Source of the DNA: Actinomycetota bacterium
GTDB taxonomy: Bacteria; Actinomycetota; Actinomycetes; Actinomycetales; Microbacteriaceae
Length of the DNA: 64,000 nt
Assembly (NCBI GenBank): GCA_020160915.1
Contig: JAIUPK010000005.1
Coordinates: forward strand, 62,001-126,000
Direction of reading: 5' to 3'
In this document: in pieces, positions 33,401 through 43,266 of the stretch
How the letters are laid out: the number at the start of each line of letters is the position of its first letter
Position numbering within the stretch: the stretch's first letter is position 1
Made by a program: the position numbers and the translations under genes
Notes under the pieces: generated by a model
What the model was told of the DNA's origin: nothing
Database searches by the model: none
What the model saw: the letters and a program-made list of their open reading frames with translations, nothing else

Positions 33401-33880
33401 ATGCCACTGCGGTACACCCGTCACCTCGCGGCAGTCGCGGGTGTTGTGGCGCTCGGCGCGGTGCTCGCGGGATGCGGCGGCGCACCCATGCCGACACCGA
33501 CCGCGAGTACGTCACGCAGCGCGACCCCCTCGCCAAGTCCCACCGCCAAGGCTCCCGTGTTCCACCCGGACGGCTCGGCGGCGGCAAACCAGCAGTACTT
33601 CGACTATGTCAATCGCGCACTGAACGCGTCATCCGGTCTGTCCGACGGCCGCACAATCGTGGATAACCTCGTGGCCGCTGGCTTCACCAAGGCCGACATG
33701 GAGGTCACCGCCGACACGACGGCGCTCGACCTCACAGTCGACTCGATTCAGGTGGCCGTGCGCATCAAGGGTGAGTGCCTCATCGGGGGATTCTCGTACG
33801 TGGGCTACCAGGGCATCGTTGCGCCACTTCTCGGCAGCGGCACGTGCCTCGTGGGAGCGACCCGCCCGATCGACTGGTAG
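33401..33880 (+). CDS. DUF6993-like lipoprotein
   Basis: 159 residues. Lipobox VLAGC (Cys25) followed by a Pro/Thr/Ser-rich linker (TPTASTSRSATPSPSPT). The domain contains TIVDNLVAAGFTKADMEVTADTTA and ECLIGGFSYVGYQG, ending CLVGATRPIDW. A short lipoprotein of this type regularly precedes ettA in Microbacteriaceae, which supports the call. No function is known. Two cysteines in the domain may pair. Confidence 0.75.
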   Translation: MPLRYTRHLAAVAGVVALGAVLAGCGGAPMPTPTASTSRSATPSPSPTAKAPVFHPDGSAAANQQYFDYVNRALNASSGLSDGRTIVDNLVAAGFTKADMEVTADTTALDLTVDSIQVAVRIKGECLIGGFSYVGYQGIVAPLLGSGTCLVGATRPIDW

Positions 33881-33907
33881 GCCTCCGGCGCTCCCTACAA
33901 TGGAGCA

Positions 33908-35590
<1,683 letters not shown>

Positions 35591-35593
35591 GCC

Positions 35594-35625
35594 GGTCGAG
35601 TAGCGCGAAGCGCGTATCGAGACCC
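35594..35625. repeat. diverged GGTCGAGTAG…CGTATCGAGACC palindromic repeat
   Basis: GGTCGAGTAGCGCGAAGCGC followed by GTATCGAGACCC forms an imperfect inverted repeat four bases after the ettA stop. It is the short variant of the elements at 2464–2523 and 9168–9219, with GCGC GAA GCGC as inner hairpin. Confidence 0.8.
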
Positions 35626-35634
35626 CTGACGACC

Positions 35635-36111
35635 ATGACCAGACTGCACGTCGCCATCCCGCTGCGGTGGAGCGATTTCGACGCGTACGCCCACGTGAAC
35701 AACGCCGAGATGCTGCGCCTGCTCGAGGAGGCGCGCATCCAGGCCTTCTGGCGTCCCGACGAGGGAAGCGACGGCGGCGCTGTGACGGCGGTTCTCGATG
35801 CCCGTCCCGGTGCCGAGACGATCAGCCTCATCGCGCGGCAGGAGATCGAGTACCTCGCTCCGATCCCGTACATGCGCGCCCCGATCGACATCGAGATGTG
35901 GATCGGCCGTATCGGTGGTGCGAGCCTGGAGATCTGCTACGAGCTGTTCTCGCCCGTGGGAGTGACGCCACGAGTGCTATTCACGCGCGCGGCAACCACT
36001 CTGGTGATGGTGACTGCTGCCACGGGTAAGCCTCAACGAATCGGGGATGAACTTCGCGCCCTGTGGGAGCCCTACGTGGAGCCACCCGTGCAGTTCACCA
36101 AGCGCGGTTAG
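35635..36111 (+). CDS. acyl-CoA thioesterase, hotdog fold (4HBT type)
   Basis: 158 residues. The signature WSDFDAYAHVNNAEMLRLLEEAR holds the catalytic Asp of the 4-hydroxybenzoyl-CoA thioesterase-like group (YbgC type), followed by LIARQEIEYLAPI and the core strand PIDIEMWIGRIGGASLEICYEL. It would hydrolyse small or medium acyl-CoAs in the cytosol. The stop overlaps the stop of the convergent TesB-like gene by four bases. Confidence 0.88.
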   Translation: MTRLHVAIPLRWSDFDAYAHVNNAEMLRLLEEARIQAFWRPDEGSDGGAVTAVLDARPGAETISLIARQEIEYLAPIPYMRAPIDIEMWIGRIGGASLEICYELFSPVGVTPRVLFTRAATTLVMVTAATGKPQRIGDELRALWEPYVEPPVQFTKRG

Positions 36112-36977
36112 GCGCTCGGCACCCGAACCATGCCTTCCTGCGCGACACTGGCCAGCAGCACTCCGTCGCGCCGATAGATCCGGCCCAGCGAGAGCCCTCG
36201 CCCGCCGATGGCATTCGGGGACTCCTGCACGTAGAGCAACCATTCGTCGACGCGTCTCGGCCGATGCCACCACATCGCGTGGTCGAGACTCGCCGCCTTG
36301 AGACCGGGATCAGCCCAGGCGATCCCGTGGCGACGGAGGATCGGTTCAAGGATCGAGTAATCGCTGGCGTAGGCGAGCGCAGCACGGTGCAGGTTGTCGT
36401 CGTCGGGCAGTGTGCCGACGGCCTTCAGCCACACGGCCTGGTGGGCAACCCTGTCGCCCTCGACAGAGAGGTAGACCGGTGAGGGCACGTGCCGCATGTC
36501 GAAGGGGCGTTCGGTGGCCCAGAAGCGAGCAACGGCGTGGTCGATCTCGCCCAGGTGCTCGGCCGCGCTCGGAAGACTCTCGGGTTCCGGGATGCCCGTG
36601 GGCATGTCGACTTGATGCTCCAGCCCGTCGTCCTCATCCTGGAACGAGGCGATCATGGAGAGGATCGGCAAGCCATTCTGATACGCCTGAGTACGGCGGG
36701 TGGAGAACGAGCGTCCGTCGTGGATCCGGTCCACGGAGAAGGTGATGGGCAGATCCACCTGCCCAGGGCGCAGGAAGTACGCGTGCATCGAGTGGACGAC
36801 GCGCCCGTCAGGGCTCGTGCGCTGTGCCGCCACCAGCGACTGCGCGAGCACCTGCCCGCCGAACACCCGGCCGTGGGGCTGCCAGAGGCTCGGTCCGGTG
36901 AAGATGTCCTCACTGGTGCGGGCACCGGTGTCGGTGAGGTCGAGCGCTGCGAGGAAGCCGGACAGGGGGTCGCTCAT
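36108..36977 (-). CDS. tesB: acyl-CoA thioesterase II
   Basis: 289 residues forming a double hotdog. The first half has PHGRVFGGQVLAQSLVAAQRT and VHSMHAYFLRPGQVDLPITFSVDRIHDGRSFSTRRT; the second has DHAMWWHRPRRVDEWLLYVQESPNAIGGRGLSLGRIYRRDG, including the Asp/Gln/Thr-type active-site region of TesB. It hydrolyses medium- and long-chain acyl-CoA to free fatty acid and CoA. Confidence 0.92.
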   Translation of the reverse strand: MSDPLSGFLAALDLTDTGARTSEDIFTGPSLWQPHGRVFGGQVLAQSLVAAQRTSPDGRVVHSMHAYFLRPGQVDLPITFSVDRIHDGRSFSTRRTQAYQNGLPILSMIASFQDEDDGLEHQVDMPTGIPEPESLPSAAEHLGEIDHAVARFWATERPFDMRHVPSPVYLSVEGDRVAHQAVWLKAVGTLPDDDNLHRAALAYASDYSILEPILRRHGIAWADPGLKAASLDHAMWWHRPRRVDEWLLYVQESPNAIGGRGLSLGRIYRRDGVLLASVAQEGMVRVPSA

Positions 36978-36997
36978 GCCCTGTAGTTTAGGAGACT

Positions 36998-37681
36998 GTG
37001 ACTGGCACCTTCACCCTCGTGGACTCTCTCGCCCTGGGCGACCTCCATGTCTTCCTCGGCCGGGCGCTGCGCGTCGACGATGGTTCGGTGCGTCTGATCG
37101 GCGGCTCGGGTGTTCTGGCGGTCTACGTCTCGGTGCTTCATCCGATAGGGCTCCTCGACGAGAGTCCCACTGTGCTCGGCCTGCGGACCTTTGCCCTGAC
37201 GAGCCAGGAAGACTTCGACGTCGTCGTGCCGGTGCGATCACTTCTGATGCGCGTCGAGGGACTGCTGGAGTCTGCGGCGGCGGCCGATCCCACTGAGGGA
37301 ATCGTCGTGACGATCCCCATGACGGTCAACACGGTGACTTGGGCGGCGATCTCTCCACCCCGTGGGGGATGGAACCCGCTTCCTGGGGCCGAGTGGAATG
37401 TGCTCGACCGAGTTGCTCGTGCGGGCATCGAGGAGGTCGCCAGAGCGATCCCGGATGGCACGGGTGAGCAGATCGTTCATCGCGTGCGCACGGAGATCTG
37501 GGGGCGCCCCATCGACAACCTCGACTTCGTGCCGGCGGGTGCGGCATTCGCTGCTCTGGCACTCGGATTCCTCGCCGAGGGTGAGGCAATCTCCATCTAC
37601 GAGTCGGGCCCGTGGACTCGCCTGACCACCAAGCGCGGTCACGTGCTGGTGAAGCGTCGGGCGTGGTCCTTGGCTCGCTAG
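36998..37681 (+). CDS. conserved protein of unknown function
   Basis: 227 residues, GTG start, divergent from tesB with a 20-bp gap. No signal peptide, membrane helix or catalytic motif. Recognisable landmarks are LALGDLHVFLGRALRVDDGSVRL, PRGGWNPLPG and a C-terminal WTRLTTKRGHVLVKRR. Mixed alpha/beta composition. It looks like an actinobacterial conserved hypothetical. TAGTTT at 36984–36989 lies eight bases before the GTG, slightly further than the leaderless starts elsewhere in this window. Confidence 0.7.
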   Translation: MTGTFTLVDSLALGDLHVFLGRALRVDDGSVRLIGGSGVLAVYVSVLHPIGLLDESPTVLGLRTFALTSQEDFDVVVPVRSLLMRVEGLLESAAAADPTEGIVVTIPMTVNTVTWAAISPPRGGWNPLPGAEWNVLDRVARAGIEEVARAIPDGTGEQIVHRVRTEIWGRPIDNLDFVPAGAAFAALALGFLAEGEAISIYESGPWTRLTTKRGHVLVKRRAWSLAR

Positions 37682-37691
37682 CAGCAGCTCG

Positions 37692-38108
37692 CTAGTCTCG
37701 TCTGATCTCCACCACCGGGATCACCCGGTCGGTGTTCGCTTGGTACTGCGCGAAGCCAGGGTTGCGGCTGGAGAAGCTGGCGAACAGTTCGTCCCGACGC
37801 TCACCCGCCACGGGAACTGCAGTACCCGCGAACGTGTCGATCCCGTGCTCGGTCGCCAATTCGACGCTCACCTGCGGATTCGCGACGAGGTTGTGGAACC
37901 ACGCCGGATGCGTCGGGGCGCCGGCCTTCGACGCGATCACGTAGAGCCCACCAGCCTCCTCGAAGTAGACCATGGGCGACACGCGGGCCAGCCCACTCTT
38001 CGCTCCCGTCGTGGTGAGCAGCAGGAGGTGCGCGCCCTCGAAGGGACCACCGACCTTGCCGTCGTTCGAGCGGAATTCCGCGATGATCTTGTCGTTCCAG
38101 TCGGACAC
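37692..38108 (-). CDS. nitroreductase/deazaflavin (F420)-dependent oxidoreductase family protein
   Basis: 138 residues from the GTG at 38108. The split-barrel core of the DDN family is visible: AEFRSNDGKVGGPFEGAHLLLLTTTGAKSG, MVYFEEAGGLYVIASKAGAPTHPAWFHNLVANPQVSVEL, and the C-terminal FAQYQANTDRVIPVVEI. Members use the deazaflavin cofactor F420 to reduce quinones or nitroaromatics. The upstream continuation of the frame into a 327-residue reading lies antisense over the DUF2510 gene and is not real. Confidence 0.9.
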   Translation of the reverse strand: MSDWNDKIIAEFRSNDGKVGGPFEGAHLLLLTTTGAKSGLARVSPMVYFEEAGGLYVIASKAGAPTHPAWFHNLVANPQVSVELATEHGIDTFAGTAVPVAGERRDELFASFSSRNPGFAQYQANTDRVIPVVEIRRD

Positions 38109-38119
38109 TCGCGCCAGCC

Positions 38120-38746
38120 TTAGTTGTAGAGAGTCGAGTAGGTCGAGAGCTGCTGCATCATGTTCACCATGAGCATGCTCGCCCAGACCGTGGAGATGAC
38201 GAACGAGAGCACGATCATGCCGATTGTGGCCCACAGCACCGCCGAGCCGTGCCCGGTGCGGCGCTTGGTGACCACTGCCCTGCCGATTGCGTAGACCGGG
38301 TTGAGGAAGCTCCATGCCCAGTGGAATGGGCGAGGCACCCCCGCGGCCTGGAGCGTACGCCAGTCGCGGTAGGCCGACAGCACCACACCGGCGAACGCGA
38401 TCCACCCGCCGACCACCAGGAGCACGTAGCCGGGGGAGGTGAAGATCTGCAACTCGGCACGCATCACGCCGGATGGGTCGCTGGGATCCAGGTTCGAGAA
38501 CATGCCACTGAAGTCGATCAGGAACAGGAACGGCAGCGTGATGTAGGGCAGGAAGACGACGAGCCAGATCCACACGTTGTACACCTTCGTGCCCTCGGGC
38601 GCCTTCAGCTGGGCCACCGGAACGCCCGTCGCCGGGTCGTAGTAGTGCTCGGTCCATTGGGTGCCATCCCACCACCGGCTGCGCGCCGAACCGGCAGGGT
38701 CGGGATACCAGCCTGCAGCCACAGAGGGCGTTGACGAATTCGACAT
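38120..38746 (-). CDS. DUF2510-domain membrane protein
   Basis: 208 residues from ATG 38746, with AAGGAG upstream. The N-terminal DUF2510 module is AAGWYPDPAGSARSRWWDGTQWTEHYYDP, a Trp-rich domain common at termini of actinobacterial membrane proteins. Four hydrophobic helices follow (about 53–75, 95–117, 135–150 and 173–195). DUF2510 is thought to be a binding or assembly module, not an enzyme. Two microproteins made of little else than this domain are encoded at 56.7–57.2 kb. Confidence 0.85.
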   Translation of the reverse strand: MSNSSTPSVAAGWYPDPAGSARSRWWDGTQWTEHYYDPATGVPVAQLKAPEGTKVYNVWIWLVVFLPYITLPFLFLIDFSGMFSNLDPSDPSGVMRAELQIFTSPGYVLLVVGGWIAFAGVVLSAYRDWRTLQAAGVPRPFHWAWSFLNPVYAIGRAVVTKRRTGHGSAVLWATIGMIVLSFVISTVWASMLMVNMMQQLSTYSTLYN

Positions 38747-38784
38747 GGGAACTCCTTCGCTCGGGGCAATCCTAGGAGCGGTCG

Positions 38785-40437
38785 TCACCCGAGCTGCGCC
38801 ACGGCGCGACCCGCGGCCCTACCCGAGAAGAGGCATCCGCCCAGGAAGGTTCCCTCGAGCGAGCGATAGCCGTGCATTCCACCGCCCCCGAAGCCGCTGG
38901 CCTCGCCTGCCGCGTAGAGACCGGGAATCGGTGCGCCCGCGCCATCCAGGGCCTGACCCGACAGATCGGTCTCGATGCCGCCGAGGCTCTTGCGGGTGAG
39001 AATGTGCAGCTTGACGGCGATCAGCGGACCGGCCTTCGGATCGAGGATTCGGTGCGGCTTCGCCACGCGGATCAGCCGATCGCCCCGGTAATGGCGGGCC
39101 TGCCTGATGGCGTTGATCTGAGCATCCTTGCTGAAGGAGTTGGTCAGCTCGCGGTCGCGCGCTTCGATCTCCAGCCTCACTCGATCCCGATCGATCGTCA
39201 CCGTCGGGGACTTCGCCTGCATGCCGTCAAGGATCTCATCGAGCGTGGTGCCGACGATGAAGTCCTCGCCCTTGCTCTTGAACGCCTCGACCGGCCCGGT
39301 CGCACCCTTGCCGAGGCGCTGCCTCAGCAGCTCGCGCACACTCTTGCCCGTCAGGTCTGGATTCTGCTCGCTGCCGGAGAGGGCGAACTCCTTCTCGATG
39401 ATCGCCTGGGTGGTGACGAACCAGGAGTAGTCGTATCCGGTGGCGACGATGTGCTCGAGCGTGCCCAGCGTGTCGAAGCCGGGGAAGAGAGGAACGGGCA
39501 GGCGGCGGCCCGTCGCATCCAGCCACACACTCGACGGCCCGGGCAGGATACGGATGCCGTGGTGCGCCCAGACCGGGGCGTAGTTGGTGATTCCCTCGAC
39601 GTAGTGCCACATTCGGTCGCCGTTGATGAGGTTCGCGCCGGCCCGCTCGCTGATGCCGAGCATGCGACCGTCGACGTGGGCTGGGACGCCGCTGAGAAGG
39701 TGCTCCGGCGCTGCTCCCATGCGCTTCGGCCAGCGTTCGCGCACGAGGTCGTGGTTGCCGCCGATTCCGCCACTGGTGACGATGGTCGCTTCGGCGCGAG
39801 CCAAGAACTCGCCGGTGACATTGCGGTTGCTGGGTGCCCCACGCTCGGCCGCATCGGGCGCGAGGATCGAGCCGCGTGCGCCCACCACGGCTCCGTGCTC
39901 GACGATCAACTCGTCGACGCGGTGCCGGAACTTGAGCGTCACCAGTCCCGAGTCGACGCCGGCGCGCACCGCCCTGACGAACGGATCGAGAATGCCCGGC
40001 CCGGTGCCCCAGGTGATGTGGAATCTCGGAACCGAGTTGCCGTGTTCCGTCGCCGTGTAGCCTCCGCGCTCCGCCCAGCCGACCACCGGGAAGAAGCTCA
40101 CGCCCCGCTCACGAAGCCAGGAACGCTTCTCTCCCGCCGCGAATTCGAGGTACGCCTCTGCCCACTGGCGGGGTCGCTCATCCTCAGCCCGATCGAAGCC
40201 CGCACTGCCGAACCAGTCCTGGCGCGCGAGTTCGTAGCTGTCGCGGATGCCCATCCGACGCTGCTCGGGGGAGTCGACGAGGAACAGCCCACCGAACGAC
40301 CACCAGGCCTGGCCGCCGAAGCTCGCCTCCGGCTCCTGCTCCAGCAGGGTGATAGTCTTGCCCGCCGCGACCAGCTCCGCTGCGGCGACGAGCCCCGCCA
40401 GCCCCGCTCCGATGACTATGGCGTCGGAATCTGACAT
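38785..40437 (-). CDS. FAD-binding dehydrogenase of the 3-ketosteroid dehydrogenase / flavocytochrome family
   Basis: 550 residues from ATG 40437, with AAGGAG upstream. The N-terminal FAD site is DAIVIGAGLAGLVAAAELVAAGKTITLLEQ. The second FAD segment near the C terminus is GLYAAGEASGFGGGGMHGYRSLEGTFLGGC. This is the layout of KstD/fumarate reductase-type flavoproteins; substrates range from steroids to other enones. There is no obvious sterol cluster nearby. Upstream reading beyond the ATG runs antisense into the DUF2252 gene and is not real. Confidence 0.9.
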   Translation of the reverse strand: MSDSDAIVIGAGLAGLVAAAELVAAGKTITLLEQEPEASFGGQAWWSFGGLFLVDSPEQRRMGIRDSYELARQDWFGSAGFDRAEDERPRQWAEAYLEFAAGEKRSWLRERGVSFFPVVGWAERGGYTATEHGNSVPRFHITWGTGPGILDPFVRAVRAGVDSGLVTLKFRHRVDELIVEHGAVVGARGSILAPDAAERGAPSNRNVTGEFLARAEATIVTSGGIGGNHDLVRERWPKRMGAAPEHLLSGVPAHVDGRMLGISERAGANLINGDRMWHYVEGITNYAPVWAHHGIRILPGPSSVWLDATGRRLPVPLFPGFDTLGTLEHIVATGYDYSWFVTTQAIIEKEFALSGSEQNPDLTGKSVRELLRQRLGKGATGPVEAFKSKGEDFIVGTTLDEILDGMQAKSPTVTIDRDRVRLEIEARDRELTNSFSKDAQINAIRQARHYRGDRLIRVAKPHRILDPKAGPLIAVKLHILTRKSLGGIETDLSGQALDGAGAPIPGLYAAGEASGFGGGGMHGYRSLEGTFLGGCLFSGRAAGRAVAQLG

Positions 40438-40482
40438 CTGGGCACTCCTTCGTGGCCGGCGTGGATGCTCTAGCTTAGGCAC

Positions 40483-41787
40483 GTGAGGCACACAGTCGAG
40501 GTTGCGCAGGGTCGCTCCCTGCGTCGGGACATCCCCCGGATGACCCATGCCGAGTACGTGCGCGGACGACGCGATCCGGTCACGATTGTGGAGGCGCAGA
40601 ACGCGTCGCGCGTGCAGGCCCTGGTGCCGCTGCGTCACGAGCGGATGACGGCATCCCCGTTCGCCTTCTTTCGGGCTACGGCGGGCATCATGGCGGCCGA
40701 TCTTGCCCGCGGCGCGACCACGGGCATTCAGGTGGTCAGCTGTGGCGACGCGCACATCTCCAACTTCGGGTTCTACGCGTCACCTCAGCGCACGCTGGTC
40801 TTCGACCTCAACGACTTCGACGAGGCCGCCTGGGGTCCCTGGGAGTGGGACGTCAAGCGACTCGTCACGAGCGTCATCATCGGCGCGAGGGACGCGGGAT
40901 TCAGCGAGGACCAGGCTCACCTCTCCGCGGTCGCCGCTCTCGACGGCTATCGCCGCGGGCTGGTCGACCTGCTGGCCATGTCCGCGCTCGACCGGTACTT
41001 CTACGGTCTCGACTTCGATCGCATCCGGGCGAATCTGGACTCAGGCGGCCGCGATGTACTCGATCGTGCGGCTCGACGCGCCCGCCGGCGACGCTCGGAC
41101 ACCGTCGCCGCTCGATTCACCCACGAGCAGGCGGATGGCACGCCACGATTCATCGACGACCCTCCGGTGCTGACCCGGCTCGACATCGCTGACCGCGACC
41201 GCCTTGAGCAGTTGTTCGCGGACTATCGCGCCACCACACGCTCAGACATATCGCTGCTGCTGTCGCAGTACACCCTTGCGGATGCCGCGACCCGCGTCGT
41301 TGGCGTCGGCAGCGTCGGCACCCGCTGCTCGATCCTGCTGCTCACCGGGCCGCGGGGCGCCTCCCTGGTGCTGCAGATCAAGGAGGCGCAGCCCTCGGTG
41401 ATCTACACGTGGGGTGGCGTCGCCGAGGCCGCCGCGGTGCATCAGGGGGAGCGGGTCGTCACCCACCAGCGAATCCTTCAGGCAGTGTCGGACCCGTTCC
41501 TCGGCCACCTCGACTTCGATGGGCGTGACTACTACGTGCGCCAGTTCCGCGACATGAAGGGGTCGATCGAGATAGACGAGCTCACCCCCGACCAGTTCAG
41601 TACCTACGTCGCGGGGTGCGGTCGCGTTCTGGCCCGCGGTCACGTGCAGAGCCCCGATGCGCCGGCGATTCAGGGCTATGTAGGCCGGTCGCGCCGATTC
41701 GATCGCGCCATCGTCGATTGGTCGTTCGCCTACGCCGAGCAGTCGCTGGCCGACTTCGAGCGGGTGCGTGCCCAGGCACTAGCTTAG
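40483..41787 (+). CDS. DUF2252 family protein, kinase-like motifs
   Basis: 434 residues, GTG start. Conserved blocks are SPFAFFRATAGIMAADLA, then SCGDAHISNFGFY (about 87–98) and VFDLNDFDEAAWGPWEWDVKRL (about 106–127), later GVGSVGTRC and YYVRQFRDMKGS. The pair GDxHxxNFG and DxNDFDE resembles the catalytic loop and metal-binding DFD of aminoglycoside-phosphotransferase-like kinases. No substrate is known. TAGCTT (40471–40476) lies six bases before the start, a leaderless arrangement. Confidence 0.85.
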   Translation: MRHTVEVAQGRSLRRDIPRMTHAEYVRGRRDPVTIVEAQNASRVQALVPLRHERMTASPFAFFRATAGIMAADLARGATTGIQVVSCGDAHISNFGFYASPQRTLVFDLNDFDEAAWGPWEWDVKRLVTSVIIGARDAGFSEDQAHLSAVAALDGYRRGLVDLLAMSALDRYFYGLDFDRIRANLDSGGRDVLDRAARRARRRRSDTVAARFTHEQADGTPRFIDDPPVLTRLDIADRDRLEQLFADYRATTRSDISLLLSQYTLADAATRVVGVGSVGTRCSILLLTGPRGASLVLQIKEAQPSVIYTWGGVAEAAAVHQGERVVTHQRILQAVSDPFLGHLDFDGRDYYVRQFRDMKGSIEIDELTPDQFSTYVAGCGRVLARGHVQSPDAPAIQGYVGRSRRFDRAIVDWSFAYAEQSLADFERVRAQALA

Positions 41788-41813
41788 GAAGGCCGCAGCC
41801 GAAGGGAAGACGA

Positions 41814-42815
41814 ATGACCGACTCCACACCTCCCACCCGCCCTCCGCGCTGGCGGCGGGCGACCGGGTTGACTCTCATCGTGCTCGGCGCGCTCCTCGCA
41901 CCCGTTGCTCTGGTGAGCAACTGGGCCGTCGTCGAGCTGACCGACACGGATGCGTTCGTCGACACCTTCGCGCCACTTGCGCAGGATCCCGAGGTGCAGG
42001 GCCTGATCTCAACTACCGTCACGGACGCCATCAACGACCAGGTGGACATCCCCGCGCTCACAGGCCCGGTATTCGAGGGGCTGGGCCTCAGCCTCGGACC
42101 GGTGGCATCCGCTGGGGTCGGCGCCCTCGAGGACGTGGTCACAGCAGCGATCCATCAGCTCGTCGGCTCCACAGTCGAACGCTTCGTTGCATCGGATGCG
42201 TTCGCCACGGTCTGGGAGAAGGCCCTGCGGGTCTCGCACTCGCAGGTCATCGCCGCCCTCCAGAACGACGGCACGGTGCTCACCTTCGACCAGGGCACGG
42301 TGGGCATCCAGGTGGGACCGATCGTGGAGGCCGCCAAGTCCGCGCTCGTCGAGCAGGGACTCGGCTTTGCCGCGCGCATCCCGGAGGTCGACCGCACGAT
42401 CGTCATCGTGAAGTCGGATGCCTTGGCCCAGGCGCAGGTGGCCTACGCGTGGGCCGTGGGCATCGCGGGCTGGCTGCCCTGGGTCGCTCTGCTGCTGCTC
42501 GTCGCGGGCATCCTGATTGCGGGCGGCTCGACATTCAGCATGGTGTTCACCGCCGCGGGGGTGACCGTGACCATGGTGCTCCTCCTCGTGGGTCTCGCTG
42601 TTGGCCGTGCGGTCGTCATCAAGGAGTTCGTCGCGGCCGACCTGCCCAGGGGCGTTGCGGTGCGGGTGTTCGAGCAGGTGCTCGGTCGCATGTACGCGAC
42701 TGCGATCACCGTGATCGTCATCGCGCTGCTGCTCGCGATCGGCACGTGGCTGTTCCGGCGGTTCGAGGTTGCACGGCGGCTGCGTGAGCGGTTCCGGCCC
42801 GCGACCAGCGACTAG
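41814..42815 (+). CDS. integral membrane protein with large extracellular domain
   Basis: 333 residues from ATG 41814, with GAAGGGAAG upstream. A first membrane helix (about 16–39) is followed by a roughly 170-residue external region including NWAVVELTDTDAFVDTFAPLAQDPEVQGLISTTV, then three helices (about 218–240, 245–267 and 295–315) and a basic C-terminal tail. Proteins with this layout are common in actinobacteria but not characterised. The stop overlaps the convergent HxlR gene. Confidence 0.8.
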   Translation: MTDSTPPTRPPRWRRATGLTLIVLGALLAPVALVSNWAVVELTDTDAFVDTFAPLAQDPEVQGLISTTVTDAINDQVDIPALTGPVFEGLGLSLGPVASAGVGALEDVVTAAIHQLVGSTVERFVASDAFATVWEKALRVSHSQVIAALQNDGTVLTFDQGTVGIQVGPIVEAAKSALVEQGLGFAARIPEVDRTIVIVKSDALAQAQVAYAWAVGIAGWLPWVALLLLVAGILIAGGSTFSMVFTAAGVTVTMVLLLVGLAVGRAVVIKEFVAADLPRGVAVRVFEQVLGRMYATAITVIVIALLLAIGTWLFRRFEVARRLRERFRPATSD

Positions 42816-43174
42816 CGCCCGAGGATCGCGGCGGCGTTGTCGTCGATCCACGCCATCAGCGGCAGCAGTCGCGCCGAGAGTTCGCGGCCACGCTCGGTGA
42901 GGCTGTAGTCGACACGCGGCGGGATCGTGGGTTGAGCCACGCGGAGAACGAAGCCGTCGGCCTCGAGCACGCGCAGGGTTTGGGCGAGCATCTTCTCGCT
43001 GATGCCCTCCACGACCCGACGCAGCTCACCCCAGCGCAGGCTCTCCTCGCTCAACGCGATGATCACGAGCACGCCCCACTTGCTCGTCACGTGGTCGAGC
43101 ACCGTGCGGGTGGGACACGCAGCAGGCAGGACCCCGTCGGTGAAGCCGGGCCCGCGCAGGGTGGTTACGCTCAT
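42812..43174 (-). CDS. HxlR-family regulator, probable quinone/thiol-responsive (QorR/YodB-like)
   Basis: 120 residues. Winged-helix core: KWGVLVIIALSEESLRWGELRRVVEGISEKMLAQTLRVLEADGFVLR and DYSLTERGREL. A single Cys near the N terminus (ACPTRTVLDHVTSKW, about residue 20) sits where YodB, HypR and QorR carry their redox-sensing cysteine. The gene is divergent from a QOR2-type quinone oxidoreductase, the usual target of QorR. The 92-bp gap has repeated TACTG elements. Confidence 0.9.
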   Translation of the reverse strand: MSVTTLRGPGFTDGVLPAACPTRTVLDHVTSKWGVLVIIALSEESLRWGELRRVVEGISEKMLAQTLRVLEADGFVLRVAQPTIPPRVDYSLTERGRELSARLLPLMAWIDDNAAAILGR

Positions 43175-43197
43175 GCAACTAACTTACCAGAAGGTGG

Positions 43198-43244
43198 GTA
43201 CTGCCTGTCGGGAAGCAATACTGGATCGACGAGGTTGGCAGTAC
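43198..43244. promoter_or_regulatory. candidate HxlR operator region
   Basis: GTACTGCC (43198–43205) and GGCAGTAC (43237–43244) are perfect inverted arms, with a third related ATACTGG between them. The right arm runs into the self-palindrome CAGTACTG (43239–43246). This lies between the divergent regulator and oxidoreductase genes, and GTAC/AGTAC half sites fit HxlR-type operators. Confidence 0.55.
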
Positions 43245-43266
43245 TGATCACAGAAAGGATCACCAC

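Noticed and set aside
37692-38675. Long minus-strand protein of 327 residues
   Set aside because: Only the last 138 residues are F420-family sequence; the rest overlaps the DUF2510 membrane gene in another frame.
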